A stretch of DNA of 64,000 nucleotides from Pictodentalium vernedei. Taxonomy: Eukaryota > Mollusca > Scaphopoda > Dentaliida > Dentaliidae. The DNA is taken from positions 143,076,344 to 143,140,343 of the forward strand of contig CM062296.1 in the NCBI GenBank assembly GCA_031216915.1. The letters are read 5' to 3'. Below the pieces are notes generated by a model. That model made no database searches. It saw only the letters and a program-made list of their open reading frames with translations, and was not told the origin of the DNA. A program made the translations under genes and the position numbers. Positions 32,245 through 45,190 of this stretch are shown here, piece by piece. Every line of letters starts with the position of its first letter. The first letter of the stretch is position 1.

Positions 32245-32779
32245 CAAAAAATGGCTCCAACTACTTTGCGTTTAAGCATTGCCATTCCTGGGACAGTCGG
32301 GCTGGATGCGTGACATCACTCTAGTTATTGCATGTACTTGTTAAGCATTAAACCATTTCCCATACTTTAACTAGGGATAAATTATTTTTATGACTCTGAG
32401 AGAATCTCGGGAGCATTATTTTTTTCACCGTGTCTGTGTGTCCATCCGACATCCATTAACTTTTGGTTTCTGTCAAATAACTGAAGAACTGCTTATTTGA
32501 TCAATTCATAATTTTAGGGGAAACTTGTGGATGACTAGACAATGCTTTCTTTCAATTTCATCATGGCAGCCATATTGAATTTAGGTTTCCGTCCAATAAC
32601 TGGTGAAGGTTGTCGCGAATCATTTCTATTTTTTAATTATGCATTGTTCTTCCTTTCGATTTTGGACCAGTTAGCTGATCCAAGATGGCTGCCAGTGGCC
32701 ATTTCATTATGGTGGCCATCATGGGTTTGGATTCTGTCCAACAACTTGGTGAAGGCTGATTCAAATCACTTCTATTTTT
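32245..32779 (+). repeat. ~165-bp repeat units (GATGGCTGCCAGTGGCC)
   Basis: Units contain TTTTGGACCAGTTAGCTGAT, CAAGATGGCTGCCAGTGG, and GTCCAATAACTGGTGAAGG then CAAATCA. The same family continues at 34,728-35,002, 46,481-46,668 and 62,613-62,830. Confidence 0.65.
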
Positions 32780-34727
32780 AGCTCACCTGACTGGAAGTCA
32801 GGGTGAGCTATTCTGATCACTTTTTGTCTGTCATCTGTCATGAAGGTGGTGTTTGGGTCTTTTTCTCCCAAGCCATTGGCCACATTTTATTGAAATTTTA
32901 CATGCGTAATGGGTATATAGGGGCAGTTGGGTTTTTCTTCAAATTGGGTTTCTGCTCATATTGAGGAGGGGATGGGGCCAAAATGCCCCAATTCTTTTTA
33001 AAATCTTCTTCTCATGAACCAGCTGTAGCAGAGATTTGATATCTGGTATACCACTTTCTTTTGAGGTGTAGTCTCAAGTTTGTTCAAGAGAAGTTCGAGG
33101 GGCAATATTTGTTGTTTTTGCCCTGCCCAAAATTTCTAGTTTCCAAACCAAGAGGCTGTTTTGAACCAAATTGGATGTATTAATGGGTCATATGTACTTG
33201 ATTTATGCCCCCAATTTTTTTATTATATCTCCAAAACTGCACTGCACTGAGAATTCTTATTTGGTGTGAAACTTCCTTAGGACCAACAGAATGGTAAAAA
33301 AAAATTTCTATTGGTTTTATCGTTGGGTACTTTTTCTGGACTTTTGAAAGCTGAGTCAACATTTTTTAACACTGTGGGTAATGGGGAAAACATTTAAGAC
33401 TCTTCTTCTCCTAAACCACTGCTCCAAAAGCTTTCAAATTTCACCTATAACATCTTTGGAAGGCTATTTCACAGGTTTGTTGAAATCAAATCCCTGGGTC
33501 CATATTTGGGCTCTCTATGGGAGCCAAATGTTTAAATTAGTGCAGTATTTGGAATATTCTTTAAAAATCTTCTTCTTCAGATCTGCCAATCAGAATCTTT
33601 TGATATTTGAGATGCAGCATCATTAGTGGGGTGAGATTCAAGTTTGTTCAAGCCAAGTCTCTGGGTTCATATTTGGGCTCCCTGTGTAACTTAGTTCAAT
33701 ATGCGGAATGGGAGCACGTTGGCTCAGTGGTAGACTGTTGGACTTCTATGCTAGATATCCTGAGTTCGATTCCCATCCGGGATGGCCCACATTGTGTCCT
33801 TGGGCAAGGTACTTTATCCTGGTTGCCTGCATGGGTGCGCGATGACACCGTGTACTAAGGTGTACTGCACATGTCTTCAACTGCTGTAACCCTGCTTGAG
33901 TGGAGCTTGAACAGAGTTAGAATGTTGAGGAGCCGAAAGTTGCTCGTTGGATGTTCGGTGGTTCTCTCCGGGTACTCTGTCTTCCTCCACCCGTAAAACT
34001 GTCACAGTCATGATTAGCCATTGTGCATATGTATGTGACCTTAAAGACCAATAAATAAATAAATATGAGAAATTTTCTTTAAAAATCTTCTTTTTCAGAT
34101 CCAGCAGTCGGAATGTTTTGATATTTGTATACAGCATCCTCAGGGAGGTGTGTTTCAAGTTTGTTCAAGCCAAGTCTCTGATCCATATTTGGGCTCCCTG
34201 TGGGAGACAGAATTGTAAATTAGTTCAGTTGAGGAACATTCTTTAAAAACCATTCTTTAAAAACCAGTAAGAATCTTTTGATATTTGGTATACTGTATCG
34301 TTAGGGAGGTGTGATTCAACTTTGTAAAAGCCAAGTCCCTGGGTTCATATTTGGGCTCTCTGTGGGAGCCTAAATTATAACTTAGTTCAACATGAGGAAT
34401 TTTTTTTTAAAATATTTTTCTTCAGATCCAATAGTGAGAACCTTTTGATATTTGGAATGCAGCATCCTTTGGGATGTGAGATTCAAGTTTGTTCAAGATA
34501 AGTCACTGGGTTCATATTTTGGCTCCCTATGGAGCCCGAATTATAACTTAGTTCAATATGAGGAATATTTTGAAAAAAATATTTTTTTCAGATCCACCAG
34601 TCAGAATGTTTTGATATTTGGGATATGGTTTTCTTAATGGGGCAGATGCAAGTTTGTTCAAATCAGGACCCTCAGTTGATAGTTGTCAGTGTCAGATGAG
34701 CACTCTCAGGCCCCTTGGAGCCTCTTG
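32780..34727 (+). mobile_element. AGCTCACC...GGCCTCTTG repeat element, long copy
   Basis: Starts AGCTCACCTGACTGGAAGTC (followed by a complementary GGGTGAGCT) and ends AGGCCCCTTGGAGCCTCTTG. Internally there are many diverged units with TTCAGATCCACCAGTCAGAA and TTCAAGTTTGTTCAAG. It is embedded in the 165-bp repeat family, and a SINE lies inside. Confidence 0.65.
33711..34062 (+). mobile_element. tRNA-derived SINE inside the AGCTCACC element
   Basis: Head GTTGGCTCAGTGGTAGAC and GAGTTCGATTCCCATCC, tail GTGACCTTAAAGACCAATAA. It lacks part of the CTGCACGTCGATGGTGC block. The flanks ATATGCGGAAT and ATATGAGAAAT match the target unit and form an approximate duplication. Confidence 0.85.
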
Positions 34728-35002
34728 TTTAATTATGCGTTGTTGGTGTCTAAAGGAAGCTTCCTTTCAATTTTGGACCAGTTAGGTGTTCCAAGATGTC
34801 TTCCAGTGGCCAATTCATTATGGTGGCCATCTTGACATTGGTTTCGATCCAAGTACTTGGTGAAGGCTGACTCGAATCATTCTATTTTTTTAATGATGCA
34901 TTGTTGGTGGCTAGAGGACACTACCTTTTGATTTTGGACCAGTTAGCTGATCCAAGATGGCAGCCAATGGCCAATTCATTATAGCAGACACCTTGAATTT
35001 GG
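34728..35002 (+). repeat. ~165-bp repeat units, interrupted by DIRS B
   Basis: The family seen before 32,780 resumes right after the AGCTCACC element (AATTATGCGTTGTTGGTGTC) and is cut at TTGGTTTC by DIRS B. It resumes at 46,481 with CTGTCCAATAACTAATG. Confidence 0.75.
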
Positions 35003-35014
35003 TTTCTTATCAAC

Positions 35015-35270
35015 GTACCCTACAATTATTTACTACAGGCTTGCACTACAGTGGTAGTCCCTAACTCAGAAAATATACTCTCTATTTTGATCTTTCCCAA
35101 GCGATTGGGGAAAGAAAAGTGGTGCAAAAGCACCAAGAAAAAATAAGCCAAAACTGGGTCGAGTGCTACCGGTGCACACCCAGTAGGGGATGCTCTTCTC
35201 ATACAGATCCACGGCTTCCGGTAGTAGTGCGCAGTCATTCTTTTTTCTTCCGCCGTCCTGGAAAGACGTG
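35015..35270 (+). repeat. Left inverted terminal repeat of DIRS B
   Basis: Complementary to about 46,190-46,450. It has AGGCTTGCACTACAGTGG, GATCTTTCCCAAGCGATTGG and AAGTGGTGCAAAAGCACC (a small hairpin). The outermost part resembles ITR A around AATT(G/A)TTTACTAC. Confidence 0.8.
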
Positions 35271-35609
35271 CGGCCATTTGCATTATGAAATAGTGATAAT
35301 TCAACTCATTGATAAGGGTTACCTGTGACTAGAATTATGCATCTGAGTATTGTTTTATAACAGGACTGTGTTTTATATATTCTTGTTATTAATTTCACCC
35401 ACATTTTCATTGTATTTTGTATATTCTCCGTGTTTGCGCGTGACTTTCACGTACCGTGCAGTTCGGACATATAATTTTTTGGTTGATAAATTTATGTTAT
35501 CCTTTTGGATGTTATTATTATTATTGGAGTTAGGTGTCAGTGGGGGGCTGTATTTACAAGATTTCTCCTCTCTGTTGAGGGCAGAATTTCTGTTCAAACT
35601 CAAGATAAG

Positions 35610-38600
35610 CTATTGTTAGTCTGTGAGTCTGTTAGTCTGTGAGTCTGTGAGTCTCTTCACATTTTCCTTTAGCACAGGCTACACCCCATGGTTCTTGTCT
35701 GATCGTCACGAAATTTCATAAGCAGGTTTGGGGTCATGCCAAGATGAGAACGTCCCCTTTTGGTCATGATCAGTCAGCCGGTTTGGCTGCCTGAGCCCAA
35801 AACCCGAAAACCATTAGCACAGTCTACAGGTTGTATTTATGAAGGGATTTCATTGTAACCTGGTAGGATGCCTCTATATAATACCTAGATGAGAACGTCC
35901 CCTGTTGGTCATGATCTGTCAACCGTGATTGCTGCCCAAGCCCCAAACCCCAAAACTTTTAGCACAGTCTGCAGGTCATATTTAATATGGGGGATTTCAT
36001 TGTAACTTGGTAGGATGACTCCGTATGATGTCTAGATGAGAACATCCCTACTTGGTCGCGATCTGTCAACCATGACAACTGCCCGAGCCCAAAACCCCAA
36101 AACCTTCAGCACAGTCTACAGGTCATATTTATGGAGGGATTTCAATGTCATTGTAACTTGGTAGGTTGACTTCATATAATGTCTAGATGAGAACATCCCC
36201 TTTTGGACGTGATTGGGCAACTGTGGTGGCTACAGGGGCCCAAAGCCCAAAAACTTTTAGCACAGTCTACAGGTCATATTTATGAAGGGATTTCATTGTA
36301 ACTTGGTAGGCTGACTCCAAATAATGTCTAGATGAGAACATTCCCTTTTGGTCATGATCGTTCAGCCTTGATGGCTGCCCGAGCCCAAAAACCTTTAGCA
36401 TAGCCTATAGATCATATTTATGGAAGGATTTCATTGTAACTTGTTAGGTTGACTCCATGTACTGTCTAGCTGATGACATCCCCTTTTGGTAGTGATTGGT
36501 CAACTGGATGGCTACAGGTGCCCGAAAGCCAGAAAACCTTGAGCAGGGTCTACAGGTCATATTTATGAAGGGATTTCATTGAAACTTCGTAGGATTACTC
36601 CAGATGATGCCCAAATGAGAATGTCCCCTTTCTGGTTGCGATCATTCAACCATGATGGCTGCCCGGGCCCGAAGCCAAAAAACCTTTAGCACAGTCAACA
36701 GGTCATATTTATGAAGGGATTTCATTGTAACTTAGTAGGTTGACTTCATATAATGTCTAGATGAGAACGTCCCATTTTGGACACGATTGTGCATCTGTGA
36801 TGGCTACAGGGGCCTGAAACCCAAAAACCTTAAGCACAGTCTACAGGTCATATTTATGAAGGGATTTTATTGTAGCTTGGTAGGATGACTCCAAATAATG
36901 TCTAGATGAGAACGTCCCCTTTTGGTCGTGATCATTCAGCCTTGATGGCTGCCCGAGCCCATAAACCTTTAGCGTAGTCTATAGGTCATATTTATGAAAG
37001 AATTTCATTGTAACTCGTTACGTTGACTCCCAATGATGCCTTGATGATGACATCCTCTTTTGGTTGTGTTTGGTTAGCTGTGACGGCTACAGGCACCCGA
37101 AGCCTGAAAACCTTGAGCACAGTCTACAGGTCACATTTATGAAGGGATTTCATTGTAACTTCGTAAGGTCACTCCAGATGATGAGAATTCCCTTTTTGGT
37201 TTCGATCATTAAATCATGATGGCTGCCCGATCCCGAAGCCCGAAAACCTTCAGCACAGTCAACAGGTCATATTTATGAAGGGATTTTATTTTAACCTGGT
37301 AGGTTGACTTCATATAATGTCTAGATGAGAACGTCCCCTTTTGGGCGTGATTGGGCAGCTGTGATGGCTACAGGGGTCTGAAGCCTGAAAACCTTTAGTA
37401 CAGTCTACAGGTCACATTTATGAAGGGATTTCTTTGTCGCTTGGTAAGATGACTCCAAATAATGTTTAGATGAGAATGTCTCCTTTTGGTTGTGATCATT
37501 CAGCCTTGATGGCTGCCCAAGCCCAAAAACCTTTAGCATAGTCTATAGGTCGTATTTATGGAAGGATTTCATTGTAACTTCTTAGGTTGACTCAATATAA
37601 TGACAAGATGATGACATCCCCTTTTGGTCATGATTGGTCAACTGTGATGGCTATAGGGGTCCAAAGCCCTAAAACCTTGAGCACAGTCTACAGGTCATAT
37701 TTATGAAGGGATTGCATTGTATCTTTGTAAGATCATTTCAGATGATGCCCAGATGAGAATGTCCCCTTGCGATCTGTCAACCATGATGGCTGTCCAAGCC
37801 CAAGCCCAAAAACCTTTAGCACAGTCTACAGGTCATATTTATCAAGGAATTTCATTGTAACTTGGTAGGTTGACTTCATATGATGTCGAGATGAGAACAT
37901 CCCCTTTTGGACACGATTGCCAACTGTGACGGCTACAGGGGTCCAAAGCCTGAAAACCTTTAGCACAGTCTACAAGTCATTTTTATGAAGGGATTTCATT
38001 GTAACTTGGTAGGATGACTCCAGATAATGCCTAGATGATGACATCCCCTTTTGGTTGTGATTGATTAACTGTAATGGCTTCAGGGGCCCGAAGCCCGAAA
38101 ATCTTGAGCACAGTCTACAGGTCATATTGATGAAGGGATTTCATTGTAACTTCGTAGGATCACTCCAGATGATGCCCAGATGAGAATGTCCCCTTTTGGT
38201 TGCAATCATTCAGCCATGGTGTCTGCCCGAGCCCAAAGCCCAAAAACCTTTAGCACAGTCTACAGATCGTATTTATGAAGGGATTTCATTGTAACTTGGT
38301 AGGTTGACTTCATATAATGTATAGATGAGGATGTCTCCTTTTGGACGCAATTGGGCAAATGTGCCAGCTACAGGGGCCCAAAAGCCTTTAGCACAGTCTA
38401 CAGGTCATATTTATTAAGGGATTTCATTGTAACTTGGTATGATGACTCCAAAATAATGTCTAGATGAGAATATCCCCGTTTGGTTGCAATCATTCAGCCT
38501 CGATAGCTGCCCGAGCCCAAAAACCATCAGCAAAGTCTGTAGGTCATATTTATGGGAGGATTTCATTGTAACTTGTTAGGTTGACTCCATATAATGCCTA

Positions 38601-39306
38601 GATGATGACATCACCTTTGGGCGTGATTGGTCAACCGTGACAGCTTCAGGGGCCCGAAGCCCAAAAGCCCTGAGCACAGTCTACAGGTCATATGTATGAA
38701 GGGATTTCATTGTAACTTCGTAGGATCACTCCAGGTGACAATGTCCCCTTTTTGGTCGCAACCATTCAACCATGATGACTTCCCGAGCCCAAAACCCGAA
38801 AAATTTAGTACAGACTACAGGTCTTATTTGTGAAGGGATTTCATTGTAACTTAGTAGAATTACTCAGTATAATGTAGAGATGAGGACATCCCCTTTTAGT
38901 TGTAATCGGTCAACCATCATGGCTGCACAGGCCTGAAGCCCAAAAACCTTTAGCACAGTCTACAGGCCATATTTATGAAAGTTTTTCAATGTAACTTGAG
39001 AGGATGACTCATTTTGGAATAATTTCACTGTAACTTGGTAACTTTGGTTGACATACGTTAACTATGAGGGCCACATACATTAACTGTGATGTCATATTAA
39101 CCCAACCCCCAGCTCTTTAGTACAGTGTACACCTCATATTATTTTTATTGAAAACATAGCATACAGGGAACAGAAATTAACATATTCCCAATTATCACAA
39201 TTCTTGTCTTATTTCATAATCCTTTCATAAACATTGAACATTATCCTTTTCATCAAACACAACACACAGACAAGTTAAGCTACAGTGTTATTGAAACTTT
39301 CATTTG
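35610..39306 (+). repeat. Tandem array, ~145-bp units, inserted in DIRS B
   Basis: About 24 units of the family at 29,130-30,870, with TACAGGTCATATTTATGAAG, GGGATTTCATTGTAACTTGG, TAGATGAGAACGTCCCC and AACCTTTAGCACAGTCTAC. A lead of GTCTGTGAGTCTG repeats opens it. It closes AAGTTAAGCTACAGTG then ATTGAAACTTTCATTTGG, the same end as the element at 8030-9825. It separates the left ITR from Gag, so it is younger than DIRS B. Its conserved ends with a tandem core suggest a pearl/Helentron-type non-autonomous element (inference). Confidence 0.75.
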
Positions 39307-39447
39307 GGTCCCAGTCAGCCTTCTGGGTTCAGTTGTGTTCCCGCCGGTCCTTTAATTTCTGCACCCTTTCTCTTGTAGTTGGGGGGTGTTCTTCTACTTT
39401 CTACATCTGTTGAGTTCACCTTTTCTTCTACTGCTTTCACCTGTGTT

Positions 39448-41600
39448 ATGCCCAGGACTGTTCCTTCGGGCAATGCCTGTTGCCCAAGCATGTCGACGAT
39501 TCCCATACTTCTTGTGCCACTTGTGATGGGTGTTCTTCAGATCGACCCTGTGGGCTCTGTGGGTCTTGGTCATCCACTTTTTTGGGCTTCTGTGTCTGTG
39601 AACCATGTGGTGCGTCCTCGTGGCCATTCCTCCCACATCTGCAGGAAAGGTGAATGCTGTCATTCTGGGCCTATACCCCCTCCATGGGAGATGTGCCGTC
39701 TTTCCCTGTGGAGGATACTGCGGGAGCTGTTGAGTTGTCTGGTGAAGAGATGCCTGGTTTCGAGACTGTGGTCCCTCTCCAGTCGACATCTGAGGCTGTC
39801 ACTTGGGTTGTGACTTCTCCTTTGGAGTCAAGCACAGTTGCTCTCTCCACTTTTCCACCAGTTTCAACAGCTCTCGTAGTATCTGCTGCTACTGCTGTTC
39901 CGTCTGCAACATCATTGGACACCGTTTCAGCTGGCCAAGGCTTCTCCCTGTAGAGGTCTGCAAAGATGTCTGGTAATGTAGACGTGGGATATTGGCTTCA
40001 GCCTTCCCTGACTTCAACTCAGTGAAGTCGGAAGGGGCTGCCAGCCAAATCCTCTGCTATGATTCCAGCAGCCTTCTCTTTGGATTCGGATGTTTCTGGT
40101 GGGGTCACCTTGGACTCTGTTGCATTTCCGTCCATGCACTCTGGTCCAATGGGCATTTTGTGGGACCGATGCTTTTTGTGCACCCTGGACCTTCTGTCCC
40201 TCAGAGGTCTGCGGCGACTCTCCTGAGTTACCGCACTGTTGATCCTCGGTGTCTGGTATATCCCTATCATCTGCCTGCAGATGTTTCGGCTGTCACCCGT
40301 CGCCCCGAGTCAGGTGTTCTGGAGGATCGTGACCCTTCACTGGTTAAGAGGGTCAGGAGTGAAGCCACTTCATTCCCATGTCGAACCGGCTGACTCGGGC
40401 TGTGAGCTTAGGGAGGCCCTCTCCTTGCTCACTCAGGTTCTTTCCAAGGGCCTTCCCATTGCTTGCAGTGAGGCTACAAGTAGTTTCCAGGTGCCCCCCA
40501 CAGCGCCACCTCCCAGGATTGCAAAGAGGCCACATTCTGATCCCCCTGGAGTGCCTACACCATGGGAGGCATTGGCTGGTTTGCCCGTGATGGGCTATGT
40601 GTCTTCCGATTCAAAGGATGGGTCAGACTACCTGACGTTGAAGACCAACAGTCTTCTGACTTGGGGGCAGCTCTTGACTTTGTGTTTGAGTTACTTCCGG
40701 ATCTCAAACCATAAGACCAGCTGACGGTGTCAGCCAGGCCGCGATCATCGGTCGCGTTCCTCCAGCCTGTGGAGCAACCCACTTCTGGGTGCCTTTGACC
40801 GTGCCAGTCGGTACAGGTGGTTGAAGCGTTTGCAGCTTTGGACTCTAAGATGAGTTCCAAGGCTATGAAGACTTCGTTCTTTACCAGGGCTGACACCTTT
40901 TTGCCTCCAATGCATTATCATTCCTACGATTCTGCCAATTCGTCTGCCAGGCTTTGATGGTCTTGGATCAAGACTCCACCTTTTTCGGGCTTTCCAAGCC
41001 CAAGGTGGCCATTATTCCTATGTCGACTCTGGAGTCCCTGTTGGGCTTATCGAGAGAGATGCTGGGCATACTTTTTCTCTCAGATCACGGCGTCTCTGCT
41101 TTGGGTGCTTATCTGCCTCCAGATTGGTTTGACGACGTACAGGCTCCTTTGCGTGTGATTTCCAAGTCACTCACTCACACACATGCCTGTAACATGGCTA
41201 ACTTGGAATTAGTTTGCCGGGACGCTGTGTTGGACACAAGAGCTGTTCCCTTACTGAGGGGCAGCGCACTGCTCTTCGATCTGTTTCTTTGGCGGGTCAG
41301 CGACTTTTCCATGGTTTTGAGGCGGCGGTCCAGAATGACATCCTGCGTCATTCCAAAGTTCAGCTACTGCTTCGCCAGCTTGATCAGCCTTCTGTTGGGG
41401 GCAGGGGCTGTTCTAAGGCTAACAATCACCCTTCTGCTTCCTCTGCAAAGCCATGGGCTGATCCTCCTGCCGCTGCTTCTACTTCCTACTCATGTGGTAA
41501 GGGTAAGCGTCGGCTGACCAGAGGGAGGACTCAGGATCATTCATCTAATAGAGAAGGTGGTTTCTCCTCTTGCGGGCCTCGCCGGAGCTCGAGATGAAGA
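39448..41600 (+). pseudogene. Gag-like ORF of DIRS B, broken
   Basis: Begins MPRTVP like element A, then a one-base loss shifts the frame. In the shifted frame the Cys/His cluster is readable as CLLPKHVDDSHTSC, then C-x2-C-x5-C-x2-C (near 39,477-39,566), with the same spacing as in A and C. A Ser/Pro/Val-rich middle follows in several frames. The C-terminal block NLELVCRDAVLD (41,201) and, after another shift, LRSVSLAGQRLFHG match A and C. Numerous frame changes make it non-functional. Confidence 0.7.
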
Positions 41601-43371
41601 TCCTTACCTCAATTCGTCACAGGTTGGAGGAAGGATATCAGGGTTCGCAGACCATTGGGCCACATTCACATCCGATCCTTGGGTGTTCGGTCCGGGCTGC
41701 GAATTTCCTTCCGGAGACATCCCACTCTGTCCAGAGTGCCTCTTCCAATACAAGCTCCTTCAGATGTTCCACGTTGGGAGCTTTTGATCATGGAGATAGA
41801 CAGTCTCCTGTCAAAGAGGGGAATCTAGGTTGTCAATAGCATTCTTTCAGTAGAATTTTATTCCCGCCTGTTCTTGGTGTCGACGAAGGATGCCGAATCC
41901 AAAACGGTTATCGATCTGAGTATCCTGAACCAGTCTATCATTGCTCCCAAGTTCAGCATGGAGACTTTCAGGTCGGTTTGCCGTTCCATTCACCAGGGAG
42001 ATTTCGCTTCCAGCATCGACCTGCGAGACGTTTACTTTCACATTCCGATTCATCGGACATCACGAAAGTATCTCAGGTTCGCCTTTCTGGGGCAAGTTTA
42101 GATATCCTCCAGAGTCACTCCAATGCTGCTCTTCTGGAGTCAGATGTCAATACATTGTTGAGCCTGCTCATGTCGCTAGGGTTCAGAGTCAACGAGGAGA
42201 AGTCAGACCTGGTCCCTTCTCAGTCGTTGTGTCATCCGAGGATGGACTTCCATACTCAGCTGAATACGGTGGCAGTTCCCCGGTCAAGGGCTGTGATTCT
42301 CTCAGCTATCGCCCTGACTGTGTCCCAGTCCACGTCCGCAACAGTTCAGAGTATTCTCCGGCTCCTCGTTTTCTGCGGTTCGGTGACAAAGATCTCATTC
42401 CTCTCGGTCGGCTGCATGTCACACCTCTCCAACACTTTCTCCTCAGTTGTTGGAGGCCAAATGTCGATCCTCTAGATCTGGTGTTTCAGTTACCAGTCTC
42501 TCTTCATCACCTTCTTCCCTGGATGGATGTTTAGTGCATTATGCAGGGAGTTCCATTGGACTTGCCCACGTCTGATCGTGTTCTGCGGCAGATGCTAACA
42601 ATCTCGGATGGGGTGCGTTGTTGGATCCTCTAGATCTTTCCCTTCACGTTGTATGGTACCAGGATCAAGCAGCTCTTCACATCAACCAAAAGGAGCTTCT
42701 TGCTCTTCTTTTGAGTTTCTAGCAGTGGGCCCCCCACCTTTCGAATCGTCATGTCCTTCTGTTGTCTGACAATTCAACAATGGTCGCTTACATTCGGAAC
42801 TAGGGCGGCACGCATTCAGTTCACATGTATAAATTGGCTTGAGATCTTCTGCTAGCTCAGGATGTCAACACCGGAGTGATTGTTCATCACATTCCCGGCC
42901 ATCTGAATGTCCTAGCTGACTCCCTGTCCTGTCGGGGCAGGGTCATTTTCGCCGAGTGGATGCTTCACAGGGCAGTGTTCCAGTCGCTTTGCGATCTCTG
43001 GGGTCTTCCCCACATCTAACTCTTTGCAACCTGTTGGAACTATCAGGTGGACACTTTCGTGTCCCCGTATCCTGACCCTGCGGCTTTCGCCGTGGATGCT
43101 CTGTCACTCAATTGGAATGGTCTAGTCAGCTACGCCTTCACGCCGGTTCCGAATCTGGTTCAGGTTCTGGCCAGGATCAGAACCTGCCGTTGTCGAATCA
43201 TTCTGATCGCTCCCCTGTCGCCTCAACAGGTGTGGATCAATCAGCTCTGCTCTCTGATTGCGGCAGTTCCGGCATGTCTCCCTCTACGTCGCGACCTTCT
43301 TTGCCAAGGTCACCCGATGAGGTTTCACGTCGACCCAACTTCAATGTGCCTTCATGCATATCTTACAAAAA
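41601..43371 (+). pseudogene. Reverse transcriptase / RNase H of DIRS B, core deleted
   Basis: Readable pieces: VIDLSILNQSIIAPKFSMET (41,910), ASIDLRDVYFHIPIH (about 42,010), then LRFAFLGQV, after which about 40 residues are missing and the sequence resumes at DILQSHSNAALLESD. The deletion removes the motif block and most of the YLDD box, so RT is dead. VNEEKSDLVPSQ follows. RNase H fragments include NNLGWG (42,600), LLSDNSTMVAYIRN (42,762, followed by a TAG) and HHIPGHLNVLADSL. The tail block TFVSPYPDPAAFAVDALSLN is present at 43,050. Several stops and shifts. Confidence 0.85.
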
Positions 43372-43993
43372 AAAGAGCATTAATCCACGCAAGTGAATAA
43401 ACTTTATTCAGATGTATGCCACCATAACAACACACTAATCATATGTTTCCTATTCTCAGGAACAGGACATGGAACAGGAACTGGTACCTAATCTCAGGAA
43501 TGCACGAACAGAGAAAAAGAGCATTAATCCACGCAAGTGAATAAACTTTATTAAAATGTATGCCCACCAAAACAATACACTAGTCATATGTTTTTAACCC
43601 CCTAGGCCTCTCATCTATATAATTTTTTGAATGTGTCTTTTTCTCACCTTTTTCAATTTTCATTGAATTGAATTCACAGGAACAGTTACCGCCAACGGAA
43701 TGGTTCTCTTTTCAGTGGGAGTAAATTTCAACAGCCAATTATTTCTGCTCGACAGATTGCCAATGATCCTAATTTTGACTTTTTTGCTATCAACTGTGTG
43801 TGGAGTGAATTGGATGGATTGGAGGTTGGAGGTGGGGGACTATGTCTATTTTGTCCAATTGAAATGGGATTTGGCAAACCGACAGTACAACTGGGTTTTT
43901 TTTAATGTTTTTATGCCTCTCTCTCTCTCTCTCTCATCGGTCAAATGCTGTCAAATGTTTTATATATATAGCTCCGACGTTAAATAAAAAGAA

Positions 43994-44024
<31 letters not shown>

Positions 44025-45190
44025 GCGTGCACCATTCATCCACCCACTCCTGTTATCATGGGTGGATCCAAGTGGTGTTCACCAGGAACACCCTCCCCCT
44101 ATGTTAAAGCGAATATTATTTTGGGCTGAACGTCCAATTTTTTTGGACAAAACGTCTGATTCCTAATTATGCTGAAAATAACCACATCATTAATTTTTTG
44201 GGGGGTTTAACTACAAAAAAGTGACCTCAAATACCAATAAATAAAAAAAACAACCATGTTATCAATGACCTTCATTAACTGCAGTAATATAATATATTTG
44301 ACAGAATTTGATTTTGCTTAAACTTTTCCCGAGCTGCAACCCACACCCCTCCCTCCCCCTCCCCCCCCCCCCCTCACCCTCCTCTGGTTATGTACTCGCC
44401 CACCTTCCCGACATATCATCTGGAGTGTCTTTTTTCACTTTTTCACATTTTTTGTTTTCGGTCTGATTAACAAGACATGTAAGGCTCTGCCTTACACTTA
44501 CCTTGAAAAAAATAATAGTTTATTTCAAATTTTTGTTCAGATTTTCAGTCATCACAGCACCTCTACATCTTTTCCATACAACACATTTAGAGAGAAAAAA
44601 ATACTGGAAAATGAAAATTCCAGAATTATTGTCTCATCTATTTGTTAAATATTCCTCAAATAATTGTCGTGTTAGACATAGTCCCCCCTCGCCCCCTCCA
44701 ATCCGCCAAGTTTACTCCACACTCAGTTGAGATCATTGGCAACCTGTTGAGCGGAAATATTTGGCTGTTGAAATTTACTCCCGCTGCAAAGAGAACCGTT
44801 CCGCTAGCGGTAACTGTTCCTGTGAATTCAATGAAAATTGAAAAAGGTGAGAAAAAGACACATTCAAAAAATTGTATAGATGAAAGGCCTAGGGGGTTAA
44901 AAACATATGATTAGTGTGTTGTTATGGTGAGCATACATCTGAATAAATTTATTCACTTGCGTGGATTAATGCTCTTTTTCTCTGTTCCTACATTCCTGAG
45001 ATTAGGTTCCTGTTCATGTTCCATGTCCTGTTCCTGAGAATAGGAAACATATGATTAGTGTGTTGTTATGGTGGGCATACATTTGAATAAAGTTTATTCA
45101 CTTGCGTGGATTAATGCTCTTTTTCTCTGTTCCTGCATTCCTGAGATTAGGTTCCTGTTCTTGTTCCACATTCTGTTCCTGAGAATAGGT
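43372..45190. mobile_element. Inverted-repeat element inserted in the DIRS B recombinase
   Basis: About 400 bp at each end are mutually inverted: GCATTAATCCACGCAAGTG / CACTTGCGTGGATTAATGC, then inner CATATGTTTTTAACCCCC, CTTTTTCTCACC and AACAGTTACCGC / GCGGTAACTGTT. Each end carries a direct duplication of the CACGCAAGTGAATAAA block, about 144 bp apart on the left. The middle has CT microsatellites (43,919-43,937; 43,999-44,023), a SINE tail (about 44,220-44,250) and a C-run. No transposase is recognised. The recombinase N-terminal half is missing at the junction. Confidence 0.65.
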
